A stretch of 49,320 nt of DNA from Faecalibacterium sp. UBA1819 (GCA_002315015.1 DCEX01000024.1:1-49320), one strand, 5' to 3'. Shown: positions 1 to 8,938, counted from the first letter of the stretch. Notes: a model not told the origin generated them from the sequence alone. Numbers and translations are program-made.

Positions 1-797
1 TACTCCTTACTTTCGAGATAAGCATTGTATTTATTTCGCCATTTCTGTGGTACAGCAGCAACTAATTCATTATCAAAGTTAAGAACTGCATAGCCCTTAT
101 CGGATAAAAATTTTATTGTGTTTCTATCTAATTGAAAAAGGGTAATTTTGGAGGTATCGATAAATGCTTGTGCTTGCTGTATATCCATGTTGAAACGATC
201 TGGTTTATTTTCAAGATTTTCAATAGCATGTTTTCGCATCGATTGAATTCGAGGATTACCAGCGGAAACGATAATCTCTTTTTCTGAGATTCTTTTTATA
301 TATTTTATATTATGAAAAGACAGAAAGTCAATGATTTGCTTCTCTTTTAGGTAAGCACGAACATTTTTTTCTGTGCTTCCAAGATTGAAAAAAGAATTTG
401 CTATGATTTCAATATTGCGTTTTGCCCAGCTTGCCTTACTCGCCGCACTTCGGCCAAAGCCCGCCACCTGTTCGCGGAAGTTGTCCTGCCGCAAGCCGGT
501 TTCTGTGAGAAAATCGTTCAGCTGTGTGCGGGCGCGGCGCAGTTTTACCGCGCTTTCGGCGATGTCCTGTCCGGCGGCGTCTAAGCTGAGATACTCCCGC
601 TTTGCCTTGCGGATTTTGCGCTCTAAGGCGCGCTGCATTTGGCTTGCTTCATAGCGGGTGTAGTCCTTGCCCTGATAGGAAATTTCTTTCGCGTCGAGCT
701 GTGCCAGCATTTCCTGAGTATAGGTGGAAGTGGAAATACAGGGGAAGAACGGGAAGAAATTGTGACGGCAGTTCCAGCCGTCATAAAGTTTTCCTTT
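1..797 (-). pseudogene. Orphan C-terminal module of a phage minor capsid protein, runs off the window
   Basis: The minus frame is open from a stop at 798-800 to the window edge, so the 3' end is missing. It begins with GWNCRHNFFPFFP and continues through YQGKDYTRYEASQMQRALER and FGRSAASKA, wording typical of the second half of Firmicutes phage minor capsid protein 2. The N-terminal half is absent and no ribosome site or start precedes the homology; the first ATG is at 708-710. After about codon 95 the sequence changes abruptly to an AT-rich domain with AQAFIDTSKITLFQLD and AAVPQKWRNKYNAYLE, which I cannot name. It shares a 280-bp segment with the gene upstream but ends in a different domain. 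I infer a displaced toxin-tip cassette or a prophage relic. Confidence 0.6.
433..712. repeat. Direct repeat, copy 1 of a minor-capsid module
   Basis: This segment is nearly identical to 1729-2008, at a constant offset of 1296 bases and with no indel that I found. It encodes MLAQLDAKEIS through FGRSAASKA in both copies. The sequences on either side are unrelated, so the repeat marks module borders and is a substrate for recombination. Confidence 0.9.
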
Positions 798-1022
798 CTA
801 CAATTTAGGAGAATAAAAAAGCCAGTTTCCTCTTTGTGCGGGGGAAATGGGCATGAAAAAAGCGCGTTGTCGTGGTGGCAATGCGCTTTTTGTTTGTGTA
901 TTCAGTTATGCGGCTGTGTGCGTTTGTGTGCGCATTTTGGGTGTATGGGAATAACTCTCTATATTGTTCGAAGGTGGGCCGTCTTAAAACAAAGAACAGA
1001 CACTGTGATGTTTTTCTCTTTG

Positions 1023-1229
1023 TTAGTCGTTACTCAGATAAAGGTCATCATATACCCTTTGAGCTTCTCGGCCGAAATCGTTGTAGTCTTCGTAAATCGG
1101 TGGAGCAAACCCTTTTTCATCAATCAAATCATAAAGTAGTCGCAACGCATCATTAAGCTTTTCACACTTTAAGGCTTCGGGCAAGTTTTTTTCCAAGAAC
1201 TGCTTGGAGCTTTCCTTCATTTTTAACAT
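1023..1229 (-). CDS. Small acidic protein, candidate immunity protein for the adjacent toxin tip
   Basis: The 68-residue product starts MLKMKESSKQFLEKNL and ends REAQRVYDDLYLSND. It is acidic and predicted mostly helical, with no signal peptide or membrane segment. A strong ribosome site (AAGGAGG, 1237-1243) precedes the ATG at 1227-1229. The toxin stop in the -1 frame is one base upstream, so the genes look translationally coupled. Small proteins of this type, with a DLIDEKGFAPP-like core, commonly follow minor-capsid genes bearing nuclease tips. Position, size and charge suggest immunity; function is inferred. The gene is also in frame with the unshifted reading of the upstream gene, so a fused product is formally possible. 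Confidence 0.6.
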   Translation of the reverse strand: MLKMKESSKQFLEKNLPEALKCEKLNDALRLLYDLIDEKGFAPPIYEDYNDFGREAQRVYDDLYLSND

Positions 1230-1265
1230 ATTACTTCCTCCTTGGATTTGTTTGCATAAGAAACT

Positions 1266-1282
1266 TATCAGTAATACTGATA
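1266..1282 (-). other. Hairpin downstream of A AAA AAG heptamer, candidate frameshift stimulator
   Basis: On the minus strand TATCAGT, loop ATT, ACTGATA forms a perfect 7-bp stem. It starts ten bases after the heptamer A AAA AAG (1293-1299), whose phase with the reading frame is GAA AAA AAG, as in the E. coli dnaX site. The stem is short and its spacing slightly long, so the role is an inference. Confidence 0.35.
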
Positions 1283-1728
1283 GCAGCATCTGCTTTTTTT
1301 CTGTAAAAGTCGGCCTTTTACTTCCATCGGTTAACGTTCTGACATCACTCACGCTTACAAGATTGATAAGAGCATCGAGAGCATCCTCAACGGAAACGCC
1401 CAAACGCTTTCCCGGATGTGGCTCAGATGTTTGCCCAATCAGGCGGTCGATAAAATGCAGAGCAAAGGATTCCAGCCGAACGCCGGTAGATGTTGTTTGA
1501 CCAATGATGTTCTTTTGTACGCTTTCGCAGTATTCTTGGTAGGTGTCAAACCCCACAAGAGGTGAAATATCAGCCTTTTCAACCGCTTTGCTGTACCCCA
1601 TCAGGCGTTGATATTCGACACTGTTATGATACTTCTCTTCGTAATATTTTGCAAGAGTATTTAATTCCGTTTTTTCTGCACCGATACTTTTCAGCCACGC
1701 TTTATGGCTTCGTTCGGCAAGCGCTGTC

Positions 1729-2008
1729 GCCTTTGACGCCGCACTTCGTCCAAAGTCCGCCACCTGTTCGCGGAAGTTGTCCTGCCGCAGGCCGGTTTCT
1801 TTGAGAAAATCGTTCAGCTGTGTGCGGGCGCGGCGCAGCTTTACCGCGCTTTCTGCGGTGTCCTGTCCGGCGGCGTCTAAGCTGAGATACTCCCGCTTTG
1901 CCTTGCGGATTTTGCGCTCTAAGGCGCGCTGCATTTGGCTTGCTTCATAGCGGGTGTAGTCCTTGCCCTGATAGGAAATTTCTTTCGCGTCGAGCTGTGC
2001 CAGCATCT
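1729..2008. repeat. Direct repeat, copy 2 of a minor-capsid module
   Basis: This is the second copy of the 280-bp module at 433-712, with only scattered substitutions. Its distal side leads into a nuclease-toxin-like domain; in copy 1 it leads into an unrelated domain. Recombination between the copies would delete the toxin tip and immunity gene and join the alternative tip to the upstream body. Confidence 0.9.
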
Positions 2009-2147
2009 CGTCTTGCTTTTTGAGTGAGTTTTGCTCAAAAAACAGCCGGTTTTCTATTATTTCCAAATTTTCTTTGGACGTTTGCTGCCGTAATTTTATT
2101 TAAAGACAGTTCCAATATAGTGTTTTGTTTTCGCGGCGGTTTATTCT

Positions 2148-3653
2148 TTATTTTTTCGCGTCGTACAGCTTTTTGCTGCGCACCGCCTGCACCATAGGCA
2201 AACCGGTGTCATAGTCCAGCTGGCGCGGTTCATACTCCTCGTTTTCCCGCTGGCGGGTAAAGGCGTCGTTTTCCCAAGTGGCAATCTTATTCTTCCGCCA
2301 AGGACGTACCGCCCACTGATAGCCGCGGTAAGCATCTCGGGTATCGTTCATATGAGCCAGCAAAGCGTCGTGGAGCCGGTCGCGCACATCGGCGGTGCTG
2401 GGGCAGTCGATGAGGTTTTCCACCTCGTCGGGGTCGGTTTGCATATCATACAGCTCGTCCGTATCGCAAAGATGCAGCACCAGCTTATAGCGTCCGTCCG
2501 TAACGCCGCGCATCATTTGCAGACCGCCGAAGCCGTCGTGATCGACCTCATAGCGGGTGAACTCGGTGTATACATAGTCGTTTACCCGCAGCGTGGTATC
2601 ATGGAACTGTGCCAGCATACTGTTTCCTTCCAGCAAGCGGGGGAGCGGCAGTCCCATATATTCCATAATGGTAGGTACGATATCAATATGGGAGGCAGGT
2701 GCTGTCACTACCTTACCTGTTTCGCCGCCGCGGACAATCAGCGGAATATTGGCGACCTCTTTATACATGGCGGCGTTTTTCATTTGCAGCCGGTGATTCC
2801 CCAGCATATCGCCGTGGTCGGAGGTGAACATCACGATAGCGTCGGGGAAATCGCGGTCAATTATTTCCATAACGCGGCCTACCTGATAATCCATAAAGCT
2901 GTTGCAGCCCAAAAACAGTGCCAAACCGCCGCCCTCTGTGCGCAGAGATTCCGGCGCGGCGTCGATGTCTTTTCCAGCCCAAAGCTGCTGCATCAACGGC
3001 TTGCGGCGCAAATCGTCGGCGTAGTTTTTGCTCTGCGGCATTCGAGTATGCTCATACATCGTGTTGAAAGGCGGCGGGCAAATGCAGGGGCCGTGGGGTT
3101 CGTCATACGAGATGGTGAGGAAGAAATCGGTATCCTTATTATTTTCTAAAAAGCGAATGGCGCGGTCGGTGCAGCGGTGTGCATACGTTTTGTCCTCTGT
3201 CCAGTCGGGGTCAAAAGAGGTGGCGCTTTTGCGGCTGCGCTGTTTGTCCTCATCAGACAGCTCCTCCAGATAGCATTTCATGTCATACCAGTAATCCGGG
3301 TCAAAGCCTTCGGGGCAGCGGCCATTGCCAAAATAATCGCCGCCGTCTAAATGCCATTTGCCCACATAACCGCAGTGAATCCCGTTGTCGGAAAGGCGCT
3401 GGCCGATGGTCTTGACATTATCGCCCAAGGGCAGAGAGTTGGCGACCACGCCGTTGGAATGGGGAAACACGCCGGTAAAAATGGCACTGCGGGCCGGGCC
3501 GCACACCGGCTGACAGCTGTAAGCGTTGTCGTAACGAATGCCTTGGGCACATAGACGGTCGATATTGGGGGTGTGCATTTCGGCATTGCCATAGCAGCCC
3601 AGCATATCTTTGCGCACGGTATCGGCCATGATAAGAATGAATTGCTTATGCAT
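2148..3653 (-). CDS. Type I (formylglycine) sulfatase, family S1
   Basis: This 501-residue alkaline-phosphatase-fold sulfatase should hydrolyse sulfate esters or N-sulfates on sugars. The maturation motif C-G-P-A-R is at residues 51-55, so Cys51 must be oxidised to formylglycine. Other active-site elements are D11, GKWH (98-101), DEPH (184-187) and SDHGD (278-282). There is no signal peptide, so it acts in the cytoplasm on imported oligosaccharides. AAAGGAG precedes the ATG. It is the last gene of the minus operon with the two-component system and a heparinase-like lyase. The substrate position cannot be read from sequence. An anaerobic sulfatase-maturating enzyme is needed and is not in the window. 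Confidence 0.9.
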   Translation of the reverse strand: MHKQFILIMADTVRKDMLGCYGNAEMHTPNIDRLCAQGIRYDNAYSCQPVCGPARSAIFTGVFPHSNGVVANSLPLGDNVKTIGQRLSDNGIHCGYVGKWHLDGGDYFGNGRCPEGFDPDYWYDMKCYLEELSDEDKQRSRKSATSFDPDWTEDKTYAHRCTDRAIRFLENNKDTDFFLTISYDEPHGPCICPPPFNTMYEHTRMPQSKNYADDLRRKPLMQQLWAGKDIDAAPESLRTEGGGLALFLGCNSFMDYQVGRVMEIIDRDFPDAIVMFTSDHGDMLGNHRLQMKNAAMYKEVANIPLIVRGGETGKVVTAPASHIDIVPTIMEYMGLPLPRLLEGNSMLAQFHDTTLRVNDYVYTEFTRYEVDHDGFGGLQMMRGVTDGRYKLVLHLCDTDELYDMQTDPDEVENLIDCPSTADVRDRLHDALLAHMNDTRDAYRGYQWAVRPWRKNKIATWENDAFTRQRENEEYEPRQLDYDTGLPMVQAVRSKKLYDAKK

Positions 3654-3697
3654 ACAAATTCTCCTTTTATGTTTGGGATGATGAGAAGAGCGGAAGA

Positions 3698-5470
3698 TTA
3701 CATTCCGCGAATGACAAAAGTGTAATCATGGCGCAGCGTTTCGGCAGAGTCCAAATGCAGCAGATAGGCTGTGGTTTCGGCGCCGGTATTATGTGCCAAA
3801 TACGTTTCTGTACACAAACGAGGCGTAAGGCAGGCGGGGAAAACCAGCTCTAATTGGGCGTGAGGAGAGGTGAAAACGGCGCGTCCGTCTTTTAACGAAA
3901 TGGGATAAGGGCTGACAAACACTTCGGTGCAGCGTTCCGGGCTGGAGAAATCTAGGGTATCCCGCACGATAATTTGTTGGGTGGGGACATCGTGGCAGAT
4001 ACTGCGATGGTAACGATTGAGGCTCGGACACTCGTAACAGCCGGACAGCTCCATGGAAAGTTTGTCTTGTTCGCCGCATTCCGCCACGACATCGCGCGCG
4101 CGGTAGGCATTGCCGGGGGATTGCTGACACCCTGCGGGCATGGCTACATTGTGGCTGCGTGAAGCATGGATAAAACGCTCATACCGCAGCGGGCCAAAAG
4201 ATTGGGCGTCGTAAAGACAAGCACCGAAGTCACAAAGCAGCTGTTCGCCCTCGCGGCAAACGAGGAAGGAACCGCAGTCGTTGTGGTTGTGGCTTTCCCC
4301 GTTGCTGCCTGCTTTTGCAGCCAAACAAAGTGAGGGAGAGGTGGAAAGAAGCCACTGTGCATCCGAAAGCCATACACTGCGCCGAGACGGCAAACCAAAG
4401 CGGGCGTTCGGACGATACCAAACGAAATCCCGCAGTCCCAAACAAAAGCGGTAGCAGCTGTCGCGAAGAAGGTCATCGGCACAGGCAGGGGAGGGGATGG
4501 CACACTCCGGGTAAATTTCTTGCAGCCGACAGGAAAGCCCCATGCGAAAACCGCCGGTCATGCTGCCGTCGGCAAAGCTGACAGTGCATCCCTCCGACAG
4601 AAAGTAGTGCTGCTGGCACAAAGCAATCGCCTTCACCTTGGGAATGTGAAACAGATTGCACACGCCCCCGGTGCGATGCAGCAGCAAATCGGCAAAACAA
4701 GTGAAAAAGCCAAATCCATACGTCCAGTAGCCAACGCCTTCCGTACACACGCCATCCTCTCCAAAACTGTCGAGATAGGTTTGCATGGTGGACAGACAGC
4801 GAGACAAAATTTCCGCCAGCCGGGCGCGGTCGGCAACGAGGTGAATGGCGGTTCCGCCTATGGCGCCTGCACAGACGGCGCACCAGTTATTGTGCATGGA
4901 TTCAAAGCGGTGAATTTGCTCGGCGCGGCAGAAGGGCGTCAAAATCCGGCGCTCAATCTGAGCCTGCACCTGTGCCTTTACTGTTTCATCGAGTAAATCA
5001 CCGCATACAACCAGTGTTTCGGCCAAGGCAAAACCGGTTTCACAGGCGAAAAGGTCTAAACATGTTTCCCACGCCTCAAACGGCAAAGGCTGTTCGTCCA
5101 CATCCAGGAAATGTGCCGGAATGCACCAGAACGGCTCCGCGCAGATTGCCCATACAATATCTTGCAGCGCTGTTTTCCATCGGGAATCCGGCTCTAAGCC
5201 GCACAGCAGGGCGAATGTCAGCAGCCGTCCCCGGCGCTCAAAGTAAGGGCGCTGAAACCGAATGCGGTCGCCGCTGCGGGCATATTCAGCGAATAGCTGA
5301 TAGCTCAGTTCGGGAATGGGCTGGCCGAGCCATTCCTCGCCTTGGCGGCGAAGTGCGTCCAGCTGCGTTTGACCCCATGTTGTTTGCGTAAGTTCACTGA
5401 GGGAAGGAAGCTCCAGCCGACACGCTTGAGGCGAAGCCAACGCTTCAAATAAGCTTGCTTTACTCCACAT
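3698..5470 (-). CDS. Heparinase II/III family protein, putative intracellular polysaccharide lyase
   Basis: This 590-residue protein has an alpha/alpha-toroid N-terminal half and a beta-sandwich C-terminal half, as in the heparinase II/III superfamily. Diagnostic stretches are HNNWCAV (193-199), EGVGYWTYGFGFF (244-256) and SHNHNDCGSF (393-402). These hold the Asn, Tyr and His expected for uronate beta-elimination and metal binding. No signal peptide is present, so degradation is cytoplasmic. The ATG lies one base after the response-regulator stop, with AGGAGAG inside that gene's end, which means tight coupling. The exact PL family and substrate (heparan, chondroitin or another uronic-acid glycan) are undetermined. 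Confidence 0.85.
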   Translation of the reverse strand: MWSKASLFEALASPQACRLELPSLSELTQTTWGQTQLDALRRQGEEWLGQPIPELSYQLFAEYARSGDRIRFQRPYFERRGRLLTFALLCGLEPDSRWKTALQDIVWAICAEPFWCIPAHFLDVDEQPLPFEAWETCLDLFACETGFALAETLVVCGDLLDETVKAQVQAQIERRILTPFCRAEQIHRFESMHNNWCAVCAGAIGGTAIHLVADRARLAEILSRCLSTMQTYLDSFGEDGVCTEGVGYWTYGFGFFTCFADLLLHRTGGVCNLFHIPKVKAIALCQQHYFLSEGCTVSFADGSMTGGFRMGLSCRLQEIYPECAIPSPACADDLLRDSCYRFCLGLRDFVWYRPNARFGLPSRRSVWLSDAQWLLSTSPSLCLAAKAGSNGESHNHNDCGSFLVCREGEQLLCDFGACLYDAQSFGPLRYERFIHASRSHNVAMPAGCQQSPGNAYRARDVVAECGEQDKLSMELSGCYECPSLNRYHRSICHDVPTQQIIVRDTLDFSSPERCTEVFVSPYPISLKDGRAVFTSPHAQLELVFPACLTPRLCTETYLAHNTGAETTAYLLHLDSAETLRHDYTFVIRGM

Positions 5471-5471
5471 A

Positions 5472-7064
5472 TCACTCTCTCCTGATTTTCTTTTGATATC
5501 CGGTGGGCGTCATACCGATATGCCGTTTGAACACTTGGGAAAAATAATAGGCGTTTTCAAAACTGAGCATATCGGAGATTTCATAAATGCGGTAGCGGCC
5601 CTCTTGAATCAGTTCACAGGCACGTTCCATTTTTACATGGTTGATATAGTCGGAAAAATTTTGATTGTACATTTTCTTGAAAAGGGCTGATAAATAGCCC
5701 GGAGAGATGCAGACGTGCTCGGCGACATCTTGCAGCATAATGCGTTTTTCCACATTGTCCAGCACATACTGTTTGGCCTTTTCGATGAGCTCCTGCTTGC
5801 CGGAGGCGTATTGTTCCAGCTGGGCGGCCAGTTCGTTTTTCAGCAAAGTCAGCCAGTGTACCGCTTGGCTGCGCCGCAGCAGCTGTACTTGCTCCCAATA
5901 ATGGCACAGGGGAATTTCGCTGTCGGCATTCATCGCCCCGCTCACCGCCGCGCAAATCTCGCCGCAAAGCCACTCGGCCTGACTTTTTTCATGCACAGTT
6001 TCACAAATTTTGCTCTCGGCTCGTTCCAGCAGCTGGCAGACCCCGGCGGGGTTTTTGCTTCGCAGTTCCGCGGAGAGCCGCCCGCCGAACCCTAAAAGAT
6101 TCAGCGGCTGAAAAGAAACCGGCTGAAACTCCCGAAAGAAAACGCCCTCGATTTCCAAATAGCCGTATTCTTGCAGCAATACGAGCTGCCGACGGCATTC
6201 TGTGAGAGATTCGGGGCAAGTAAAGAAGCCGGTCGCCATCACCCGCAGCTGCGTTTGGGTGATGGTGGCGCTGGCACTTTGCGCTTTGGCTGAAAACTGC
6301 ACCATCCTTTGTTCCCATTCCTCTGCCGGCAGCCCCCAGCACAGCAAAAACAGCTGTTGGCTCAGCTTGTTGGGGCAAAACAGTAAGTGATGCGGAAATA
6401 GGTTATCGGCCAGTTTGTTGAGCATATCCATTTCCCAGTCGGCCAAACGGCGCGTTTCGGCAAGGTCGGCCTCCCCGGACTTCGTATGGGAAAAGTCCAG
6501 CGGAATGTGCGCCATGCCCCAGCCCTGCGTGATGCCGTGACGCTGCAAAACAGCGCTGGTTTCTTTTAAATCGCTGTCCTTGGAGTCGATTGCGTGGGTC
6601 AAACGGCGCACGGCTATTTGCAGAGTGCGCTGTTCCTCCTCGCGCAAATAAGAATCCACCAGCTCCACGCGAGTGAGCTTGGTGCGTTTATCGCGTTCTT
6701 CACAGGCGCGGGCAAGGCTGGCCTCCAAGGTTTCAGCGGTGAGGTGGCTTTTCAGCAGGTAGTCCACCGCTTTAAAGCGCAGAGATTCCTGCGCAAGGTG
6801 AAAATCCGGGTGATTGGTGAGCATGATGAACACGGTGTCGGGGCTTTCCTCGGCGGCAATGGCCAGCAGCTCGGTGCCGGAGATCACCGGCATAGAAATG
6901 TCACAAATCACAATGTCGGGTTCCAAAGTGCGGATTTTTTCCAGCGCCAGTTTTCCGTTGCGGACGGTGTCCGCAATCTGGCAGTGGTTCTTTTCCCAGT
7001 CGATAAGATATTTGATTCCAGACAGGATGATGGGCTCATCGTCCACCAAAAGCACCTGATACAT
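5472..7064 (-). CDS. AraC-type response regulator (YesN-like)
   Basis: The 530-residue protein starts with a receiver domain: DD at 8-9, phospho-acceptor D55 in VICDISMPV, and conserved Lys in DYLLKS. A middle region of some 270 residues is not recognised. The last 100 residues form an AraC double helix-turn-helix, with ISPGYLSALFKK and ENAYYFSQVFKRHIGMTP. The ATG at 7062-7064 is chosen over a longer frame because AAGGAGG lies in the end of the kinase gene and the longer start would overlap it. It is the cognate regulator of the upstream kinase and probably activates the divergent transport operon in response to a sugar ligand. Confidence 0.93.
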   Translation of the reverse strand: MYQVLLVDDEPIILSGIKYLIDWEKNHCQIADTVRNGKLALEKIRTLEPDIVICDISMPVISGTELLAIAAEESPDTVFIMLTNHPDFHLAQESLRFKAVDYLLKSHLTAETLEASLARACEERDKRTKLTRVELVDSYLREEEQRTLQIAVRRLTHAIDSKDSDLKETSAVLQRHGITQGWGMAHIPLDFSHTKSGEADLAETRRLADWEMDMLNKLADNLFPHHLLFCPNKLSQQLFLLCWGLPAEEWEQRMVQFSAKAQSASATITQTQLRVMATGFFTCPESLTECRRQLVLLQEYGYLEIEGVFFREFQPVSFQPLNLLGFGGRLSAELRSKNPAGVCQLLERAESKICETVHEKSQAEWLCGEICAAVSGAMNADSEIPLCHYWEQVQLLRRSQAVHWLTLLKNELAAQLEQYASGKQELIEKAKQYVLDNVEKRIMLQDVAEHVCISPGYLSALFKKMYNQNFSDYINHVKMERACELIQEGRYRIYEISDMLSFENAYYFSQVFKRHIGMTPTGYQKKIRRE

Positions 7065-7068
7065 ACAG

Positions 7069-8796
7069 TCATTCCTCCTTGGGGATATGGACACTCACCC
7101 GTGTGTATTTGCCCAGTTCGCTTTCTACGGTCAGGCCATAGTTTTTGCCGTAGGTCAGCTGTAAGCGCTGATGTACATTGGCCACGCCCATGCCGTTGAG
7201 AGAAGAACGGTTTTTCTTGTGGTGAGCAGTGAGCAGGGTATCCAGCTTTTCGGGTGGGATTCCCGCGCCGTCGTCCGTCACCGTCAGCACCAGATCGTCG
7301 CCTTCTAAATGGCCGGAAAGGGTAATCGTGCCGCACTCGCCGGTCGGCTCGATGCCGTGGAAGATGGCGTTTTCCACCAAAGGCTGAAGCGTGAGCTTGA
7401 TAATGCGCAGATCGAGCAGTTCGGCGGGGATTTCATTGACAAAGGTGAAAGTTTCCACATAGCGCACGTTTTGAATGGCAATATAGTCGCCCAAAAGCGC
7501 CAGTTCTTCCCGCAGAGGGATTTTGTCTTGGGTGCCTTTGGCTAAGTTTTTGAGAAGGTTGACAAGGCTGCTCACCGTATTGGCAATGCCGGGGCATTGC
7601 TGGATAACCGCCATCCAGCGGATGGTGTCCAAGGTATTATAAAGAAAATGCGGGTTGACTTGGCTTTGCAGCAGCTCAATCTCAATGTTTTTTCGCCGAA
7701 CATACATTTCTTCCGTTTGGCGCAGCAAATGCTTGATGCTCATCGTCATTTCGTTGACGGTGTGCCCAATTTCGCCAAGCTCATCTTTGGAGTTTTCAAT
7801 GGCGGGGTCAAACGAAAAGTCGTTTTTTGTAATGCGCCGAATGCGGTCGTTCAGCCGCCGTACAGGCCGGGCAATATAAGCCGAAACAATCACCGTTAAG
7901 ATGCCTCCCAGCAGCAGGCTGGTAATCAGCACTACGAAAAGCGTATACAAAAGGTGAACGCCGTTTTCTTCCAAAAGATCCACCCGGTAACACGAGTAAA
8001 GCGACAGCCCCGCTAAAGATAAGGGGGCGTGATCAATTTGATACTCCGCCCCGCCGTAATACGCAACGCCGTTGCTGTCCGGGGTTAGCTTGGAAAACTC
8101 CGGCAGTGTAGAGAGATAAGGGCTGACAATGTTGTTGTCCGAGTCGGTAAGAAAGATGTTGTAAGCCCCCACATAGGGCAAAAGAGCGTTATTCAACAGG
8201 TTCAGCTGCACTTCCATATAAATAAAGCGGCCGCCGGATTGCCCAAGCGTATTGGGAATGGGGCACAAAATAGCCAGCGTCGTATCGCCGCTTTGAATGG
8301 AAGGGGAAAGCGCCGCCAGATAGGGGGTATTAAAGTCCTCGCTGCACGCTTGCTGATACAAAGGAAGGGAGAGGATTGACGACACATCGCTGCTGGAACC
8401 GTTTTGCTGGGAACGGGCATGAATCATCAGCCCATCCTCGTTAAACGCAATCAGCTTGTCTACATAGGAGGCAACCGAACATACCGTCAGATAGGAGTTG
8501 AGCTGTTCCTGCGCCTTTAATGTGGTCGAAGTGACCCTTTGACCCGAGCGGGCAGCCATCTCAACGGTACGGTCACTGGCACATAGAATGGCCAGCGACG
8601 TGATGCTGTCCATGTAGTCGTTCATCTGGGTTTGCAGCGACGTCAGATACATACGCTGGATGCGGATGCTTTTTTCGTCAATAATTTTATTTAAGTAGGT
8701 AAAAAGGTAAAAGTTGCTGATCAGCGTCACTGTGGCGACGCAGAGCAGGGTAGAGGCAATCAGTCGAAATTTAATGCTGTGGAAATGCTTAAACAA
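7069..8796 (-). CDS. Sensor histidine kinase (YesM-like)
   Basis: A TTG start at 8794-8796 is preferred because AAAGGAGGA lies just upstream; an ATG 20 codons earlier has no ribosome site. The protein has an N-terminal membrane helix, a large extracellular sensor domain, a second helix (VLITSLLLGGILTVIVSAYIA), HAMP, and a His_kinase domain. The phospho-acceptor His is in QVNPHFLYNTLD. The ATP site shows PLVENAIFHG, DDGAGIPP and NGMGVANV. This layout is typical of LytS/YesM kinases that sense extracellular oligosaccharides together with an ABC importer. Its stop and the regulator start are four bases apart. Confidence 0.93.
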   Translation of the reverse strand: MFKHFHSIKFRLIASTLLCVATVTLISNFYLFTYLNKIIDEKSIRIQRMYLTSLQTQMNDYMDSITSLAILCASDRTVEMAARSGQRVTSTTLKAQEQLNSYLTVCSVASYVDKLIAFNEDGLMIHARSQQNGSSSDVSSILSLPLYQQACSEDFNTPYLAALSPSIQSGDTTLAILCPIPNTLGQSGGRFIYMEVQLNLLNNALLPYVGAYNIFLTDSDNNIVSPYLSTLPEFSKLTPDSNGVAYYGGAEYQIDHAPLSLAGLSLYSCYRVDLLEENGVHLLYTLFVVLITSLLLGGILTVIVSAYIARPVRRLNDRIRRITKNDFSFDPAIENSKDELGEIGHTVNEMTMSIKHLLRQTEEMYVRRKNIEIELLQSQVNPHFLYNTLDTIRWMAVIQQCPGIANTVSSLVNLLKNLAKGTQDKIPLREELALLGDYIAIQNVRYVETFTFVNEIPAELLDLRIIKLTLQPLVENAIFHGIEPTGECGTITLSGHLEGDDLVLTVTDDGAGIPPEKLDTLLTAHHKKNRSSLNGMGVANVHQRLQLTYGKNYGLTVESELGKYTRVSVHIPKEE

Positions 8797-8844
8797 AATA
8801 AAAATCCTCCTTTTAGCAAGGGGGCCAAAGCCGCATATACACTT

Positions 8845-8873
8845 ATTATATTGCACTATGCATGAAAATTCAA
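8845..8873 (-). promoter_or_regulatory. SigA-type promoter of the kinase-regulator-lyase-sulfatase operon
   Basis: On the minus strand TTGAAT (8868-8873) and TATAAT (8845-8850) are separated by 17 bases, a near-consensus vegetative promoter. Transcription would start near 8838, about 40 bases before the TTG start. Confidence 0.75.
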
Positions 8874-8938
8874 TTTGGACAAAGCGTATTGTGTGGATAT
8901 TTAATAGTTGTTAAAATATTATTACTTTTTTGACGGAT

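Larger units (their letters stand above)
1231..2066 (-). pseudogene. Truncated phage minor capsid protein with nuclease-toxin-like C-terminus; frame changes at 1294-1300
   Basis: The frame starts at a TTG (2064-2066) without a clear ribosome site. About 20 leader residues are followed by the minor-capsid module (residues 21-115). The C-terminal part contains KNIIGQTTSTGVRLESFALH, FIDRLIGQ and KRLGVSVEDALDAL. This pattern is familiar from barnase/EndoU-like (BECR-type) tips on phage proteins. At the seven-A run 1294-1300 the frame stops making family-like sense. The -1 frame gives KADAAISITDKFLMQTNPRR, K and a TAA at 1231-1233, one base before the next gene. The unshifted frame instead runs on to 1023 through that gene. 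This is either a one-base deletion or programmed -1 frameshifting at A AAA AAG. Upstream capsid sequence is missing, so the gene is a relic at its 5' end. Confidence 0.6.

Noticed and set aside
639..1139. Plus frames over the toxin array
   Set aside because: They lie antisense to the repeated capsid module and candidate immunity gene, and no ribosome site precedes them.
2352..3149. A 265-codon plus frame
   Set aside because: It is antisense to the sulfatase and shows no recognisable domain or ribosome site.
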